From: DASQZT01 sp963728965
GTDB lineage: Bacteria > Acidobacteriota > Terriglobia > Bryobacterales > Bryobacteraceae
Direction: 5' to 3'
NCBI GenBank assembly: GCA_963728965.1
Contig: CAVSMH010000012.1
Span: 434,001 to 498,000 of the forward strand
Length of the DNA: 64,000 nt
Positions 1 through 7,680 of the stretch are shown in pieces (position 1 is the stretch's first letter; each line of letters begins with the position of its first letter). Position numbers and translations under genes: made by a program. The notes below the pieces were generated by a model. It saw nothing but the letters and a program-made list of their open reading frames with translations. It made no database searches and was not told the DNA's origin.

Positions 1-1
1 G

Positions 2-478
2 AATCCCGATCTGACAAAGACAATTGCGGATGGCAACTATGGAGATCCCTACAGAGGTCGTGTCGGAACGGGCTGGATATTGATGGCTCGGTCCGGACAG
101 ACTTACGGCATCATCGGAACGGCCATACTTGCCGAGAAGGATCTTGAAGGCAAGGTGATATCGGATCATGTGATGCGCATCAAACCGGGGGCAGGCGCTA
201 AAATGCTCCCAGGTTATCTGATGACGGCTTTGTCTCACCCGATCTTCGGACGGCCACTCGTCAAATCGTTGGCATACGGTTCGAGCATCCCCGAAATCGA
301 GGTTGCTGATGTCCAGTCGCATCCGGTCGTCCGTCTAAAGTTGGCTGAGGAAACCGAAATCGCAAACCTAGCGCAGAAAGCAGCTACGGCACGAGCGACG
401 GCGGATATTCTTGAACGCGGTATCACGGCTGATGCTGACGTGATAATGAATCGGTTCATTGCGTACGGAAAGAAGTAA
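2..478 (+). CDS. Type I restriction-modification specificity subunit (HsdS-like), 3' part only
   Basis: The frame is open from base 2 to the stop at 476-478, so this is the C-terminal ~158 residues of a gene starting left of the window. The visible text resembles the second target-recognition half of HsdS proteins: a strand-rich block with GWILMARSGQTYGIIG, then GSSIPEIEVADVQ, followed by a helical tail rich in Ala, Glu and Arg that would be the conserved spacer helix. In this family the subunit reads the target sequence for the HsdM/HsdR complex. hsdM and hsdR are not in the window. An internal TTG/ATG at 80-85 is probably not the start. Family assignment is by pattern memory; a related S-subunit-like protein of a BREX or other methylase system is possible. 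Confidence 0.65.
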   Translation, partial: NPDLTKTIADGNYGDPYRGRVGTGWILMARSGQTYGIIGTAILAEKDLEGKVISDHVMRIKPGAGAKMLPGYLMTALSHPIFGRPLVKSLAYGSSIPEIEVADVQSHPVVRLKLAEETEIANLAQKAATARATADILERGITADADVIMNRFIAYGKK

Positions 479-608
479 ATAGCAGGTAAAGGACTGTGCC
501 CACGCTGTGCCCATTGCACCGAAAACCCGTGATAGTCAGCGATAGTCGTTTTGTATGGAATCAACGGGTTGACTATCCCCGAAAACCCATGAAAACACGT
601 GTTTTACC

Positions 609-663
609 TTGAGGTGCTAGCGGGAGCAATCTCGTGGGGGTTCAAGTCCCCCTCTCCGCACCA
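609..663 (+). other. 3' fragment of tRNA-Leu(GAG), probable attachment site (att) of an integrated island
   Basis: Reading right from 609: anticodon loop TTGAGGT (anticodon GAG at 611-613), 3' anticodon stem GCTAG (616-620), a long class II variable arm that pairs with itself (621-634), T-arm GGGGG-TTCAAGT-CCCCC (636-652), 3' acceptor strand TCTCCGC (653-659), discriminator A and encoded CCA (661-663). The 5' half is missing: no GCGGAGA acceptor strand, D-arm or CTAGC stem lies upstream in 480-608. A tRNA that begins in the anticodon loop is the classic footprint left at the distal end of an element integrated by a tyrosine integrase. The HsdS-like gene on its left would be inside that element. 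Confidence 0.8.
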
Positions 664-1706
664 TAGATTATAAAGCAGTCAGCAGAAAATCGCCGCCGGT
701 AGGACCGGTGGCCATTTTAAAAACCGCCGATCATTACCGCGACCTGTTTTCGCCGCAGAGCCCAGGGCGATGTCCGCTGCCCGGCAAACCTGGTTGGTCT
801 GCACTCGGACCAGACAAACCAATACCCGCTTGCCCGCCCGGCGGTTTGAGGCGGAAGATCCTGTCCTAAGGCATCTTGCCTACGGCCTCATCCACTACGT
901 AGATTCGAAGGTCTACTTCGCCGAGCTGTGGTTGCCTCCCCATCCCAGCGTGTTCCCGGCGCAACTTGGCGGCCCGACTATGCTGCACTGCGGGTTTGCC
1001 GGTCGAGCCTCGCTGACTCGCAGGCTGGGCGCCCAATCGCCTCTAAGGGCGAAACCGGCGCCCAGCCTCTGGGTCGAGCATCCTCCGATTGGCGCAATTC
1101 CTGCCCGGCCTTAGATTCGTCGCCTTCACCCAAGGCCCACTCGGTCGGGAATCTCTCCTTCTTCTGGGCCGCCAACTGGTATGTTGTTGCAGCCATGTCC
1201 CTGCTCCTTGCTCATTCAACAACCGGCTCCAGTGGCGATGATCGCGTCATCTTTCCCGCGACCCTCCGGCTTAAAAAGCGTCAGCACATCGAAGCCACCC
1301 GGAATCGGCACCTCCGCCCCGAGGGGGCTCGCCGGGCGGACGGGAGAAACACGAGCACACCTCGGCGGGGCCGGCAGTCCCGCCCGCGCCTCCAATCCGT
1401 CTCCCGATCTACCATTGACGTGGTCACGCTCGCAGCGGATCTTTCTCCGCCGGATGCGCTGACTGAAATCTTACCCTTCGATACCAGCCGGCGGAACTGG
1501 ACAAATGACTAGCCCTGATTCAGGACAGGGATCCGTGGGGTCGCCCCCGGCCTAATCCCAGAGCTCATTCTCCTTCCTTGCTTTGGCATGGTTCACTTCC
1601 TTCTGAGCCCTGTGATTGCGCGACCCTCCGCGATCCGTCCACCGTCGCAGTCTGCTGTGCAGAGACTGCCGATCCTGCTGCACGCAACGACGCAATGGAC
1701 GGGTAG
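664..1706. other. About 1 kb without a recognisable gene
   Basis: Several short open frames exist on both strands (for example 770-1114, 928-1512 and 978-1196 reverse), but they overlap one another, lack a convincing ribosome binding site and show Arg/Pro/Ser-rich composition typical of chance frames in GC-rich DNA. No family motif was recognised. The stretch may hold decayed coding sequence next to the island end. Confidence 0.5.
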
Positions 1707-3179
1707 TCAGAGACCGGAGAAAACGGATTGTTCTGGGGTTGCATTTCCCTCCTCGCGCAGCTCTGCGATCCGGTTCTGCAGCGTGCGCAGACTGATCCCC
1801 AACATCTCGGCAGCGCGTTTGCGATTGCCGCGCACGTGCTCCAGGGTGAGTTTGATGTACGACTTCTCGAGCTTCATGAGCGACTGGCCGGGTTGGAGGA
1901 TGATCGATCCGTCATATCCGTGCGATGGACGGGCATATGGACCCGGCCTCAAGCCGAACACATCAGTAGAGAGGTGCATCAGCCGGATCAAACCTTCGCC
2001 TGCCATGACGGTGGCCCGCTCCAGGACATTCCGTAGCTCCCGTACATTGCCCGCCCAATCGTACCGATAAAAGACATCCCGCACTTCATCATCGATCCCG
2101 GTGACGCGCGAGCCGTATTTCTTGTTCAGCTTCTGCAGCATGACGTCAGCTATCGGCAGGATGTCTTCTTTATGTTCACGCAGCGGAGGAATCACGATCT
2201 GAAATACGCTCAAGCGATAGTAGAGCTCTTCGCGCAGATGCGTTCCGAGTTCCTGACTGGTCGCCGCAAGCACCCGGGCGTCTACGGGGATTTCCTGCTT
2301 TCCGCCAATTCGTCGTACTCGCAAGTCTTCGAGAACCCGGAGCAGCTTTGGTTGCGTGGACTGCGGCATCTCGCCGATCTCGTCGAGTAGCACAGTGCCC
2401 CCGTGAGCCTGCTCAAAGCAACCGGCCGAACGCTCCACGGCGCCCGTAAACGCGCCTTTCTCGTGGCCGAATAGTTCGCTCTCGATCAGGGTCTCCGGTA
2501 ATGCGGCTGCGTTGATCGCGACGAAAGGCGCGTCGCCGCGCGGGCTACACTTATGGATTTCCCGGGCAACTAACTCCTTCCCGGTGCCACTTTGCCCACA
2601 AATCAATACGGGCGCTGAAGTGGGCGCCACCTGCCTGATGGTCGAGAAGATTTGCTGCATCGCAGGAGAGGTTCCCACCAGGTCTCCAAGTACGCCGCGA
2701 AGCCGCAGGTCGCGCTTGAACTCGTCGGTTTTCTGTAAACTCCTTCTGTACTGAACGGCCCGCTCCAGGAGGGTCTTGAAGGCGCGCGGTTCCACCGGCT
2801 TATCCAGGTACCAGAACGCCTTGAGGTCATGAACAGCGGACAGCGCCTTTTCCATGCTCCCAAAACCCGTGAGCGCAATCGCGGGAGTGAGGTCGCCGCG
2901 TTCCTTCAAATGTCGGAGCAGTTCGAAACCGTCCATGCGCGGCATAACCAGATCCGAGACGATAACGTCTGCGTTGAAGGCGGCGAGCCGCTCTAGCGCT
3001 TCCTGCCCGTCGGCCGCGACCTGCGTGTCATAAGCACTTTCGGAAAGTATCGCAGCCAAGGCTGTACGCTGACGCTCGTCATCATCGACGATGAGGATCC
3101 GGCCGGGCGCCGAGCGCATGCGGGCGGCGGTAGGTACTGTGCGGGTAGCCTCCTCCGAGTCGAATGTTGGGGCGAGCAT
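1707..3179 (-). CDS. Sigma-54-dependent response regulator (NtrC family)
   Basis: A 490-residue protein with the full three-domain layout. Residues 26-140 are a receiver domain with VDDD at the acidic pocket, the phospho-acceptor Asp76 in VSDLVMP and the conserved Lys in LDKP (~128). Residues ~168-390 are an AAA+ domain with Walker A GQSGTGKE (~195-202), the sigma-54 contact loop GAFTGA (242-247) and Walker B LLDEIGEMP. The last ~50 residues are a Fis-type helix-turn-helix (RKRAAEMLGISLRTLQNRI). Such proteins hydrolyse ATP to open sigma-54 RNA polymerase after phosphorylation by a partner kinase. No kinase gene is adjacent, so this is an orphan regulator. It appears intact, unlike much of the following 11 kb. 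Confidence 0.95.
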   Translation of the reverse strand: MLAPTFDSEEATRTVPTAARMRSAPGRILIVDDDERQRTALAAILSESAYDTQVAADGQEALERLAAFNADVIVSDLVMPRMDGFELLRHLKERGDLTPAIALTGFGSMEKALSAVHDLKAFWYLDKPVEPRAFKTLLERAVQYRRSLQKTDEFKRDLRLRGVLGDLVGTSPAMQQIFSTIRQVAPTSAPVLICGQSGTGKELVAREIHKCSPRGDAPFVAINAAALPETLIESELFGHEKGAFTGAVERSAGCFEQAHGGTVLLDEIGEMPQSTQPKLLRVLEDLRVRRIGGKQEIPVDARVLAATSQELGTHLREELYYRLSVFQIVIPPLREHKEDILPIADVMLQKLNKKYGSRVTGIDDEVRDVFYRYDWAGNVRELRNVLERATVMAGEGLIRLMHLSTDVFGLRPGPYARPSHGYDGSIILQPGQSLMKLEKSYIKLTLEHVRGNRKRAAEMLGISLRTLQNRIAELREEGNATPEQSVFSGL

Positions 3180-3952
3180 ATCAAAGCCTCAAGGTTTCGG
3201 CGCCTCCGGCCGAAGCGCCTCGGCTATAGAATCGATTCCTCCGGCTGGCCGCTAGTGACCTCCTCAGCGGGATGCGCTACTTCGAATCTTAGGCTTCGGC
3301 ATCCGTCTGCGGAACTGGGCAAATCTCCAGTCCTCGGCCGGAAACAAGATGCTCGGGATTGCCCTGCGTAATGGCGATCAGGATCCGCTGACAACGAAGC
3401 CTGTACAACACTCGTCCACTACATTCAATTCCGTGTCCCCGCGCGCCGCCGCCAAGCCACGGGTTTTATTGCCTTACGAGTTGGCACGAAATCGCACGCT
3501 GGGTTTCTTGACAGAGCCATAGAACGAGATCAGAATCGGGTATAGGAGTCTAGACCAGGAATTTAGAGCCTTTTATTGCGTTTGCCTGCCGATTTCTCGG
3601 TGTAGCGCAGTGGCTTTACGAACCCACGTGGACTCGCTCACCACAGTAAAACATGAGGCGCGCGAAGTATGGTGTCACCATGCTCCAACGCGCTCACATG
3701 GTTTCATGTCTCCAACGGGGAACTTTGATGAGTTGTAAGCACTTTACAACCGAAGGCCTTTGCGGCGTATTTTCGGCAGACCAGTTCCCAAGCCGAAACA
3801 TCACGAATTCGATGGGCATCTGGAGCACTGCGCCATTCGCAGCCATCAGATCAAACCGTCAGAGACTTGCCTGATGGCCGCCGAGACGGACCGGCACCCA
3901 TGAGGCCGGAAGGCGACCGTGAACATGGTGGGAACGAGGAAAGGAGTATCCC
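3180..3952. other. Intergenic region, no gene recognised
   Basis: About 770 bases between the divergent sigma-54 regulator and the DUF2934 gene. A short frame at 3653-3874 has no ribosome binding site or recognisable content. A GG/GC-type element at 3482-3496 (TGGCACG then CGCA) looks like a sigma-54 promoter at first sight but its spacing is one base short. Confidence 0.5.
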
Positions 3953-4168
3953 ATGCCAAGAAAAGCTGCAGCGATAGCGGCGGCTGTCGAAAAAACGGAC
4001 ATTGAAGAAAAGCCGTCAAATACGGCCCTGCCCAAAGGGCCGCAGGAGAACGAAATAGCAGTCGCCGCCTACTACTTGTGGGAGAATCGCGGCTGCCCGA
4101 TCGGGTCGGACCAGGACGACTGGTTCCGGGCTGAAGAGGAACTCAAGAATGCTGAAAGGTCGGATTAA
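3953..4168 (+). CDS. Small DUF2934-domain protein
   Basis: A 71-residue protein with a strong ribosome binding site (GGAAAGGAG seven bases before the ATG). The N-terminal ~35 residues are Lys/Ala/Glu-rich and probably disordered. The C-terminal half carries the DUF2934 pattern: IAVAAYYLWENRG followed by a DW-F-AEEEL motif. The family is widespread as small soluble proteins in soil bacteria and its function is unknown. It stands alone, divergent from the sigma-54 regulator; whether that regulator controls it cannot be seen from the sequence. Confidence 0.8.
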   Translation: MPRKAAAIAAAVEKTDIEEKPSNTALPKGPQENEIAVAAYYLWENRGCPIGSDQDDWFRAEEELKNAERSD

Positions 4169-4504
4169 GGGCAGATCGCGAAAATAGTCGAAAGTGCAAC
4201 TCTGATTTTGTGGTCTTGGCGAAAGGTCACTCTGAAACCGAAAGTGAAATTCTCCGGGCAGCGGGTGGGGCATGAACGAATACAGCATCGGCGGCCAGTC
4301 TTCAGTCCAGATTAATCGCAACTCCCAGGATCTTGTCTAACGGCGTCTAACGGAATATTTCGGCCGGGTCATGAGTTTCCTAGGGTCACCGTTGCCACAG
4401 AATTCGGGTGGCCTCCAGGGGAACTGCCACACCGGAATGCTGCGGTATCACACGCGCCCTATAATCGGTAGGCGGGCGTGTCGCGGGCACCCGTCCGCTA
4501 TAAG

Positions 4505-5132
4505 CGCAGCCCCCGCCCACTGCGCCTTTATCGGCAGCACGTTCACGATAGGTTGTTGCAGCCGGGAGGTGTTGTTCCGTGTATTCGCGCACCACGCGGT
4601 CCGCAGAAAAGCGCGGCGTCAAGCTCGCCATGCTTTTCCGCATCCGAGCCACCCAAGCTTTGGGGATATCCTGCCCGTCCCGGGCATAGAACTCGGGAAT
4701 CACTTGCGTTCGAGCAAATCGTAGAGTGCTTCGGCTTCAGCAGCGTCCCAGGCCGGATCGTCGTGATGTTCCTGGCCGTCCCCCAAAGCCCACCCGACTT
4801 CAGGCGTGTAGGCCTCCGCCCAGCAGCCGTCCAACTCCGACAGGTTGATGCCCCCATTGCACCGGGCGCCGCGAATCGGTCAACAGTCGAAGCAGTCGCG
4901 GCGAGTCATGCAACAGCAAGTTCGGTCTTTTGTAGGTCGCAAAACGGCGCGCAAAGCCCAGCGTGAGGGCGTTGGGATCAAAGAGATGCTTTGCACGGTC
5001 TACAGCATCGGGCGGCGCGCCTGCGGCGGCCAGTTCCAGGGACAAGCGTTCGCGACCGTATTCCACCAGAGACTTGCTCGCGGCGACGGTGACGTGTGCC
5101 GCTGCTTTCTGGGCCTTCGAGCCCACAAACAA
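4505..5132 (-). pseudogene. Remnant of alpha-glucan (glycogen) phosphorylase
   Basis: Three pieces of one protein lie in order on the reverse strand but in different frames. The first (5132 to ~4865) contains LTLGFARRFATYKRPNLLL and ends at RPVQ. It is followed directly by GGINLSELDG-WAEAYTPEVGW (about 4860-4720), then by VIPEFYARDGQ and FSADRVVREYTEQH (about 4705-4510). These match the middle and C-terminal parts of bacterial alpha-glucan phosphorylases, which release glucose-1-phosphate from glycogen. The whole N-terminal half and the ~200 residues normally found between RPVQ and GGINLSELDG are missing, and at least one frameshift separates the last two pieces. It cannot make an enzyme. Confidence 0.8.
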
Positions 5133-5166
5133 AGTACACGGTTTATGGTTTACAGGTGGGGCCAGA

Positions 5167-5350
5167 TCAGAGCATCGAAAGGGGCCAATTCAGAGCAGCG
5201 AACTCAGCGGCCGGGTCTGCGAATGGCACCAGTACGCCCCGCTCGTCACTCAACAATTCGGCTGCATGCCAATACGGCGTCGAGATCACGGCTTGGCCCG
5301 CCCCAAACGCATACGCTAATGTCCCTGACGTAATTTGGGCTTCTTCGGCG
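5167..5350 (-). pseudogene. Fragment of a GT4-type glycosyltransferase
   Basis: A short reverse-strand stretch encodes ITSGTLAYAFGAGQAVISTP-YWHAAELL and then GVLVPFADPAA, the donor-binding C-terminal part of a group 1 glycosyltransferase. Both ends are cut: the N-terminal side meets the left end of an IS21-like element near 5355, and the frame ends soon after the motif near 5170. It lies just upstream of the phosphorylase remnant on the same strand, so the two were probably neighbours in a lost glycogen or trehalose-type cluster. Confidence 0.7.
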
Positions 5351-5356
5351 CTCGGG

Positions 5357-5395
5357 GAAACTGACCCGCCCGTACTCTTCAAAAGTGACCCAGCC
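5357..5395 (+). repeat. Two IS21-type subterminal direct repeats
   Basis: GAAACTGACCCGCC at 5357-5370 and AAAAGTGACCCAGCC at 5381-5395 share the core AAASTGACCC, 24 bases apart. IS21-family elements carry such multiple repeats at their ends as transposase binding sites. Here they mark the left end of the element, abutting the glycosyltransferase fragment. Confidence 0.6.
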
Positions 5396-5453
5396 ATTCT
5401 GATCTGACCTCGTCCGCCGAGCTTCGGCATGATGGCGACGATGAATCATCACG

Positions 5454-5993
5454 ATGCCAGAGGCCCGGAAGAGACCATGTACCATCTGCCACCGGTGGTT
5501 CCGGCCGGATCCGCGAGTAGGAGTCCGGCAACGGGCATGCACGAACCAAGAATGTCAGGCTGCCCGGCGTCAGAAGACACAAGCCAGTTGGCGACGGCGG
5601 AACCCGGAGTACGCTGTTGCCTGCCGGATCCAGCAAAGGGCAGCGCAGGCGCCACCGCCGCCAGAGCCGCTCCGGGTGCCGGCACCGCTGAACCAACTTG
5701 CCTGGGATTTCGCGAAAGACCAGTTCGGAAGCCAAGGAGCTGATTTCATTGGGGTACTGGGGACACCACTGGTCCGGACCGCGAAAGACCAGTTCCACAC
5801 GGATCTTACTGATCCGACAGGGCTTCCCGGCACACTTCCCCTTCCGTCGCGAAAGACCAGTTCGGGTCTGAGGCATACTGAGACCCGAGCGGACCCCGAT
5901 GCAACTGGAGTTTCACCAACTGGACCGGCGGTGGGAACACCTGCGAGTCCACGAGCCGCGCCAGCAGCATCATCTGCTGGCCTCGTTGGCTGA
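5454..5993 (+). CDS. Cys-rich zinc-finger-like protein of the IS21-like element
   Basis: A 179-residue frame. The N-terminus reads KRPCTICHRWFRPDPRVGVR and continues RACTNQECQAARRQ; a C-x2-C plus C-x4-C arrangement with Trp/Phe suggests a small zinc-binding fold. The middle is Pro-rich. The last ~60 residues overlap the start region of the ParB-like gene and may be out of their original frame, because the repeat AKDQF appears twice in this frame and its third DNA copy appears in another. From memory, the same N-terminal motif accompanies ParB-like and IstA-like genes in other soil bacteria, so it probably belongs to the transposon. Function unknown; a DNA-binding accessory role is an inference. 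Confidence 0.55.
   Translation: MPEARKRPCTICHRWFRPDPRVGVRQRACTNQECQAARRQKTQASWRRRNPEYAVACRIQQRAAQAPPPPEPLRVPAPLNQLAWDFAKDQFGSQGADFIGVLGTPLVRTAKDQFHTDLTDPTGLPGTLPLPSRKTSSGLRHTETRADPDATGVSPTGPAVGTPASPRAAPAASSAGLVG
5711..5863 (+). repeat. Three spaced 16-bp direct repeats, CGCGAAAGACCAGTTC
   Basis: Exact copies lie at 5711-5726, 5780-5795 and 5848-5863, spaced 69 and 68 bases apart, with the last ending 36 bases before the ATG of the ParB-like gene. They sit inside the 3' part of the zinc-finger frame, but the third is in a different frame from the first two. This can mean repeats acting as DNA sites, or repeated peptide units (AKDQF) with a later one-base deletion. Confidence 0.75.
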
Positions 5994-6989
5994 AAACGGG
6001 CAGCAGACCCCGATCGTCGTGGTCGCCGACGAAGGCCACCCCGAACGATACGTGGTCATCGATGGATTCAAACGCATCGCAGCGCTCCAGCAACTGGGGC
6101 GGGACACGGTGGACGCGACGATGTGGGCGTTGAGCGAAGCCGAAGCCTACTGCTGGAGAGATCGCTGCGAGTCAGCCCGCAGGAAACCGCACTGGAACAA
6201 GGTTGGCTACTGGCGGAAATGGAACAGCGTTTCCGTTATTCGCTGGAGTTAGCGCGCCGGTTCGACCGCAGCGTGAGCTGGGTATCTCGACGCCTGGCCT
6301 TGGTCGAACTTCTGCCGGAAGCGATCCAGGAGCAAGTGCGCACCGGCAAAATCGCGGCGCAGATCGCGATGAGGTATCTGGCGCCGGTGGCGCGCGTCAG
6401 CCTTGTGGACTGCGAGCGGATGACGGCGGTCTTTGTCGAGCATCACTGTGACAGCCGGCAAGCCGGACAGCTCTATGCGGCTTGGCGCGAAGGCACACGC
6501 GCTGTGCGAGAACGCATCCTGGCCGAGCCGGCCCTGTTTCTGAAAACGCAACGTACACCTCCGGCGACCGCACCGGCCGCGGTGGAACTGCGGCGCGAAC
6601 TGGAGATGGCGGTGGCCATCCTGCACCGCGCCAGCCGGCGGTTGACGGAGGCAGCGGCACAGATGAACGGCCAGCAACTGGAACAGACACAGCACCAGAT
6701 CGAAAGCGCGCGGCGGGAACTGAACCGGATGGCGGAACGAATCGGAAAGGAAACCCAGCATGCTGAGCCAGGCACAACGGACGGCGATTCTGGAACTGAG
6801 CGCACAGGGAGTGAGCATACGCCAGACCGCGCGGCTGTTGAAGCTGTCGCGATTGACGGTGCGCAAAGTCCGGCAATCGAACTCCACCGACGTTCCGGAA
6901 ATCCCCCGGTCGGAGAAGGGCGAACCTTACCGGCAACAGATCCTCGAGCTTTTGATCCCCTGCAAGGGGAATCTCGTGCGAGTCCATGA
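5899..6989 (+). pseudogene. ParB/Srx-type N-terminal domain protein of the element, frameshifted
   Basis: The ATG at 5899 opens a ParB-like protein: LLASLAENGQQTPIVVVAD, ERYVVIDGFKRIAALQQLG, the characteristic ParB N-terminal fold with the GFKR motif. Near 6155 the frame breaks; restoring one base in GAAGCC(C)TACTG gives continuous sequence EAEALLLERSLRVSPQETALEQG. It continues as an HTH region (RSVSWVSRRLALVELLPEAIQ) and a C-terminal coiled coil. The downstream frame is open to 6989, although the true stop in an intact copy probably lies soon after the transposase start at 6760. ParB-fold proteins bind DNA as CTP-dependent clamps; here the protein is part of a transposon, not of a par locus (no parA). 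Confidence 0.7.
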
Positions 6990-7680
6990 GGAACTGACCG
7001 CCGGCGGCGCCACGCTGTCGTACCCGGCGCTGACGGCATTCTGCCGCCGGCAAGGCATCGGACAAACAGCCGTCGTCGCGGCGGGCCAGTATCATTTCGA
7101 ACCGGGCGAAGTGGGCGGCAAGAGATACCAGGTGCAGACCGCTTCGGCAGTGTTGTGTTACTCGTGCATCCTGTTCTTCCAGCTCTATCCCGCGTTTCAG
7201 CGTTTTGATTGCAAGGTGTTTCTCACCGACGCGCTGCGCTACATGGGCGGTACCACCGATCGCGTGATGATCGATAACACGCATGTGGTGGTGCTGCGCG
7301 GCACGGGTAAAGAGATGGTTCCGGTGCCGGAGATGGAGGCCTTCGCGGAACGCTTCGGGTTCCGCTTTGTGGCGCACGAACACGGCGATGCGAACCGTTC
7401 GGCGCGCGTGGAGCGTCCGTTCTCATTTATCGAAAACAACTTTCTGGCGGGACGCAAGTTCAGCAGTTGGGAGGACTTGAACCAACAGGCGCGCCAATGG
7501 TGCGACCGTGTGAACTCTTCCGGAAGTGTATCGCCTGCATCAGCGCACGGTGGACGTGGAAGGATACGTGTCGGTGCATACGGTTCGCTACTCGGTGCCG
7601 GTCTCCTGGATCGGACGGCGGTGGAGGTTCGCGAAAACCAAAGACAAGCTCGAGATCGAACTGGATGCGCGCCACATCAT
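6760..7680 (+). pseudogene. IS21-family IstA-like transposase, inactivated and truncated
   Basis: The N-terminus has an HTH: ILELSAQGVSIRQTARLLKL. The RNase H-like core follows with FDCKVFLTDALRYMGG, VMIDNTHVVVLRGTG (second catalytic Asp) and ARVERPFSFIENNFLAGR (catalytic Glu). The segment that should carry the first Asp (normally after FEPGE, in a QHDTSPH-like motif) is absent: FEPGE is followed at once by VGGKRYQVQ, an in-frame deletion. Near 7510 a frameshift moves the sequence into another frame (LPEVYRLHQRTVDVEGYVSV). The gene then fuses to MgtA sequence near 7680. Missing catalytic residue, frameshift and lost 3' end make it non-functional. Confidence 0.8.

Larger units (their letters stand above)
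5357..7680 (+). mobile_element. Decayed IS21-like element with zinc-finger, ParB-like and IstA-like genes
   Basis: Three consecutive plus-strand genes form the element: a Cys-rich protein (5454), a ParB-like protein (5899) and an IstA-like DDE transposase (6760). On its left the repeats GAAACTGACCCGCC (5357-5370) and AAAAGTGACCCAGCC (5381-5395) look like the multiple terminal repeats of IS21-family ends. The right end is missing: the transposase runs straight into MgtA sequence near 7680. No istB-type ATPase helper gene is present. Single-base indels in the ParB and transposase genes show that the copy is dead. Confidence 0.7.

Noticed and set aside
770..1512. Overlapping frames of 60-190 codons on both strands
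   Set aside because: No ribosome binding sites, low-complexity Arg/Pro/Ser composition and mutual overlap; nothing recognised.
3480..3500. Sigma-54 promoter-like TGGCACG...CGCA
   Set aside because: The GG-to-GC spacing is one base short and the -12 element is CGCA instead of TTGC; position also does not match a gene start.
4386..4504. Further C-terminal part of the glucan phosphorylase
   Set aside because: The frame continues after about 4508 but no longer resembles the family, so the remnant was ended there.
5899..6989. Chromosome or plasmid partition locus based on the ParB-like gene
   Set aside because: No parA gene and no parS palindrome are nearby, and the gene lies between a transposon-end repeat and a transposase, so it belongs to the mobile element.
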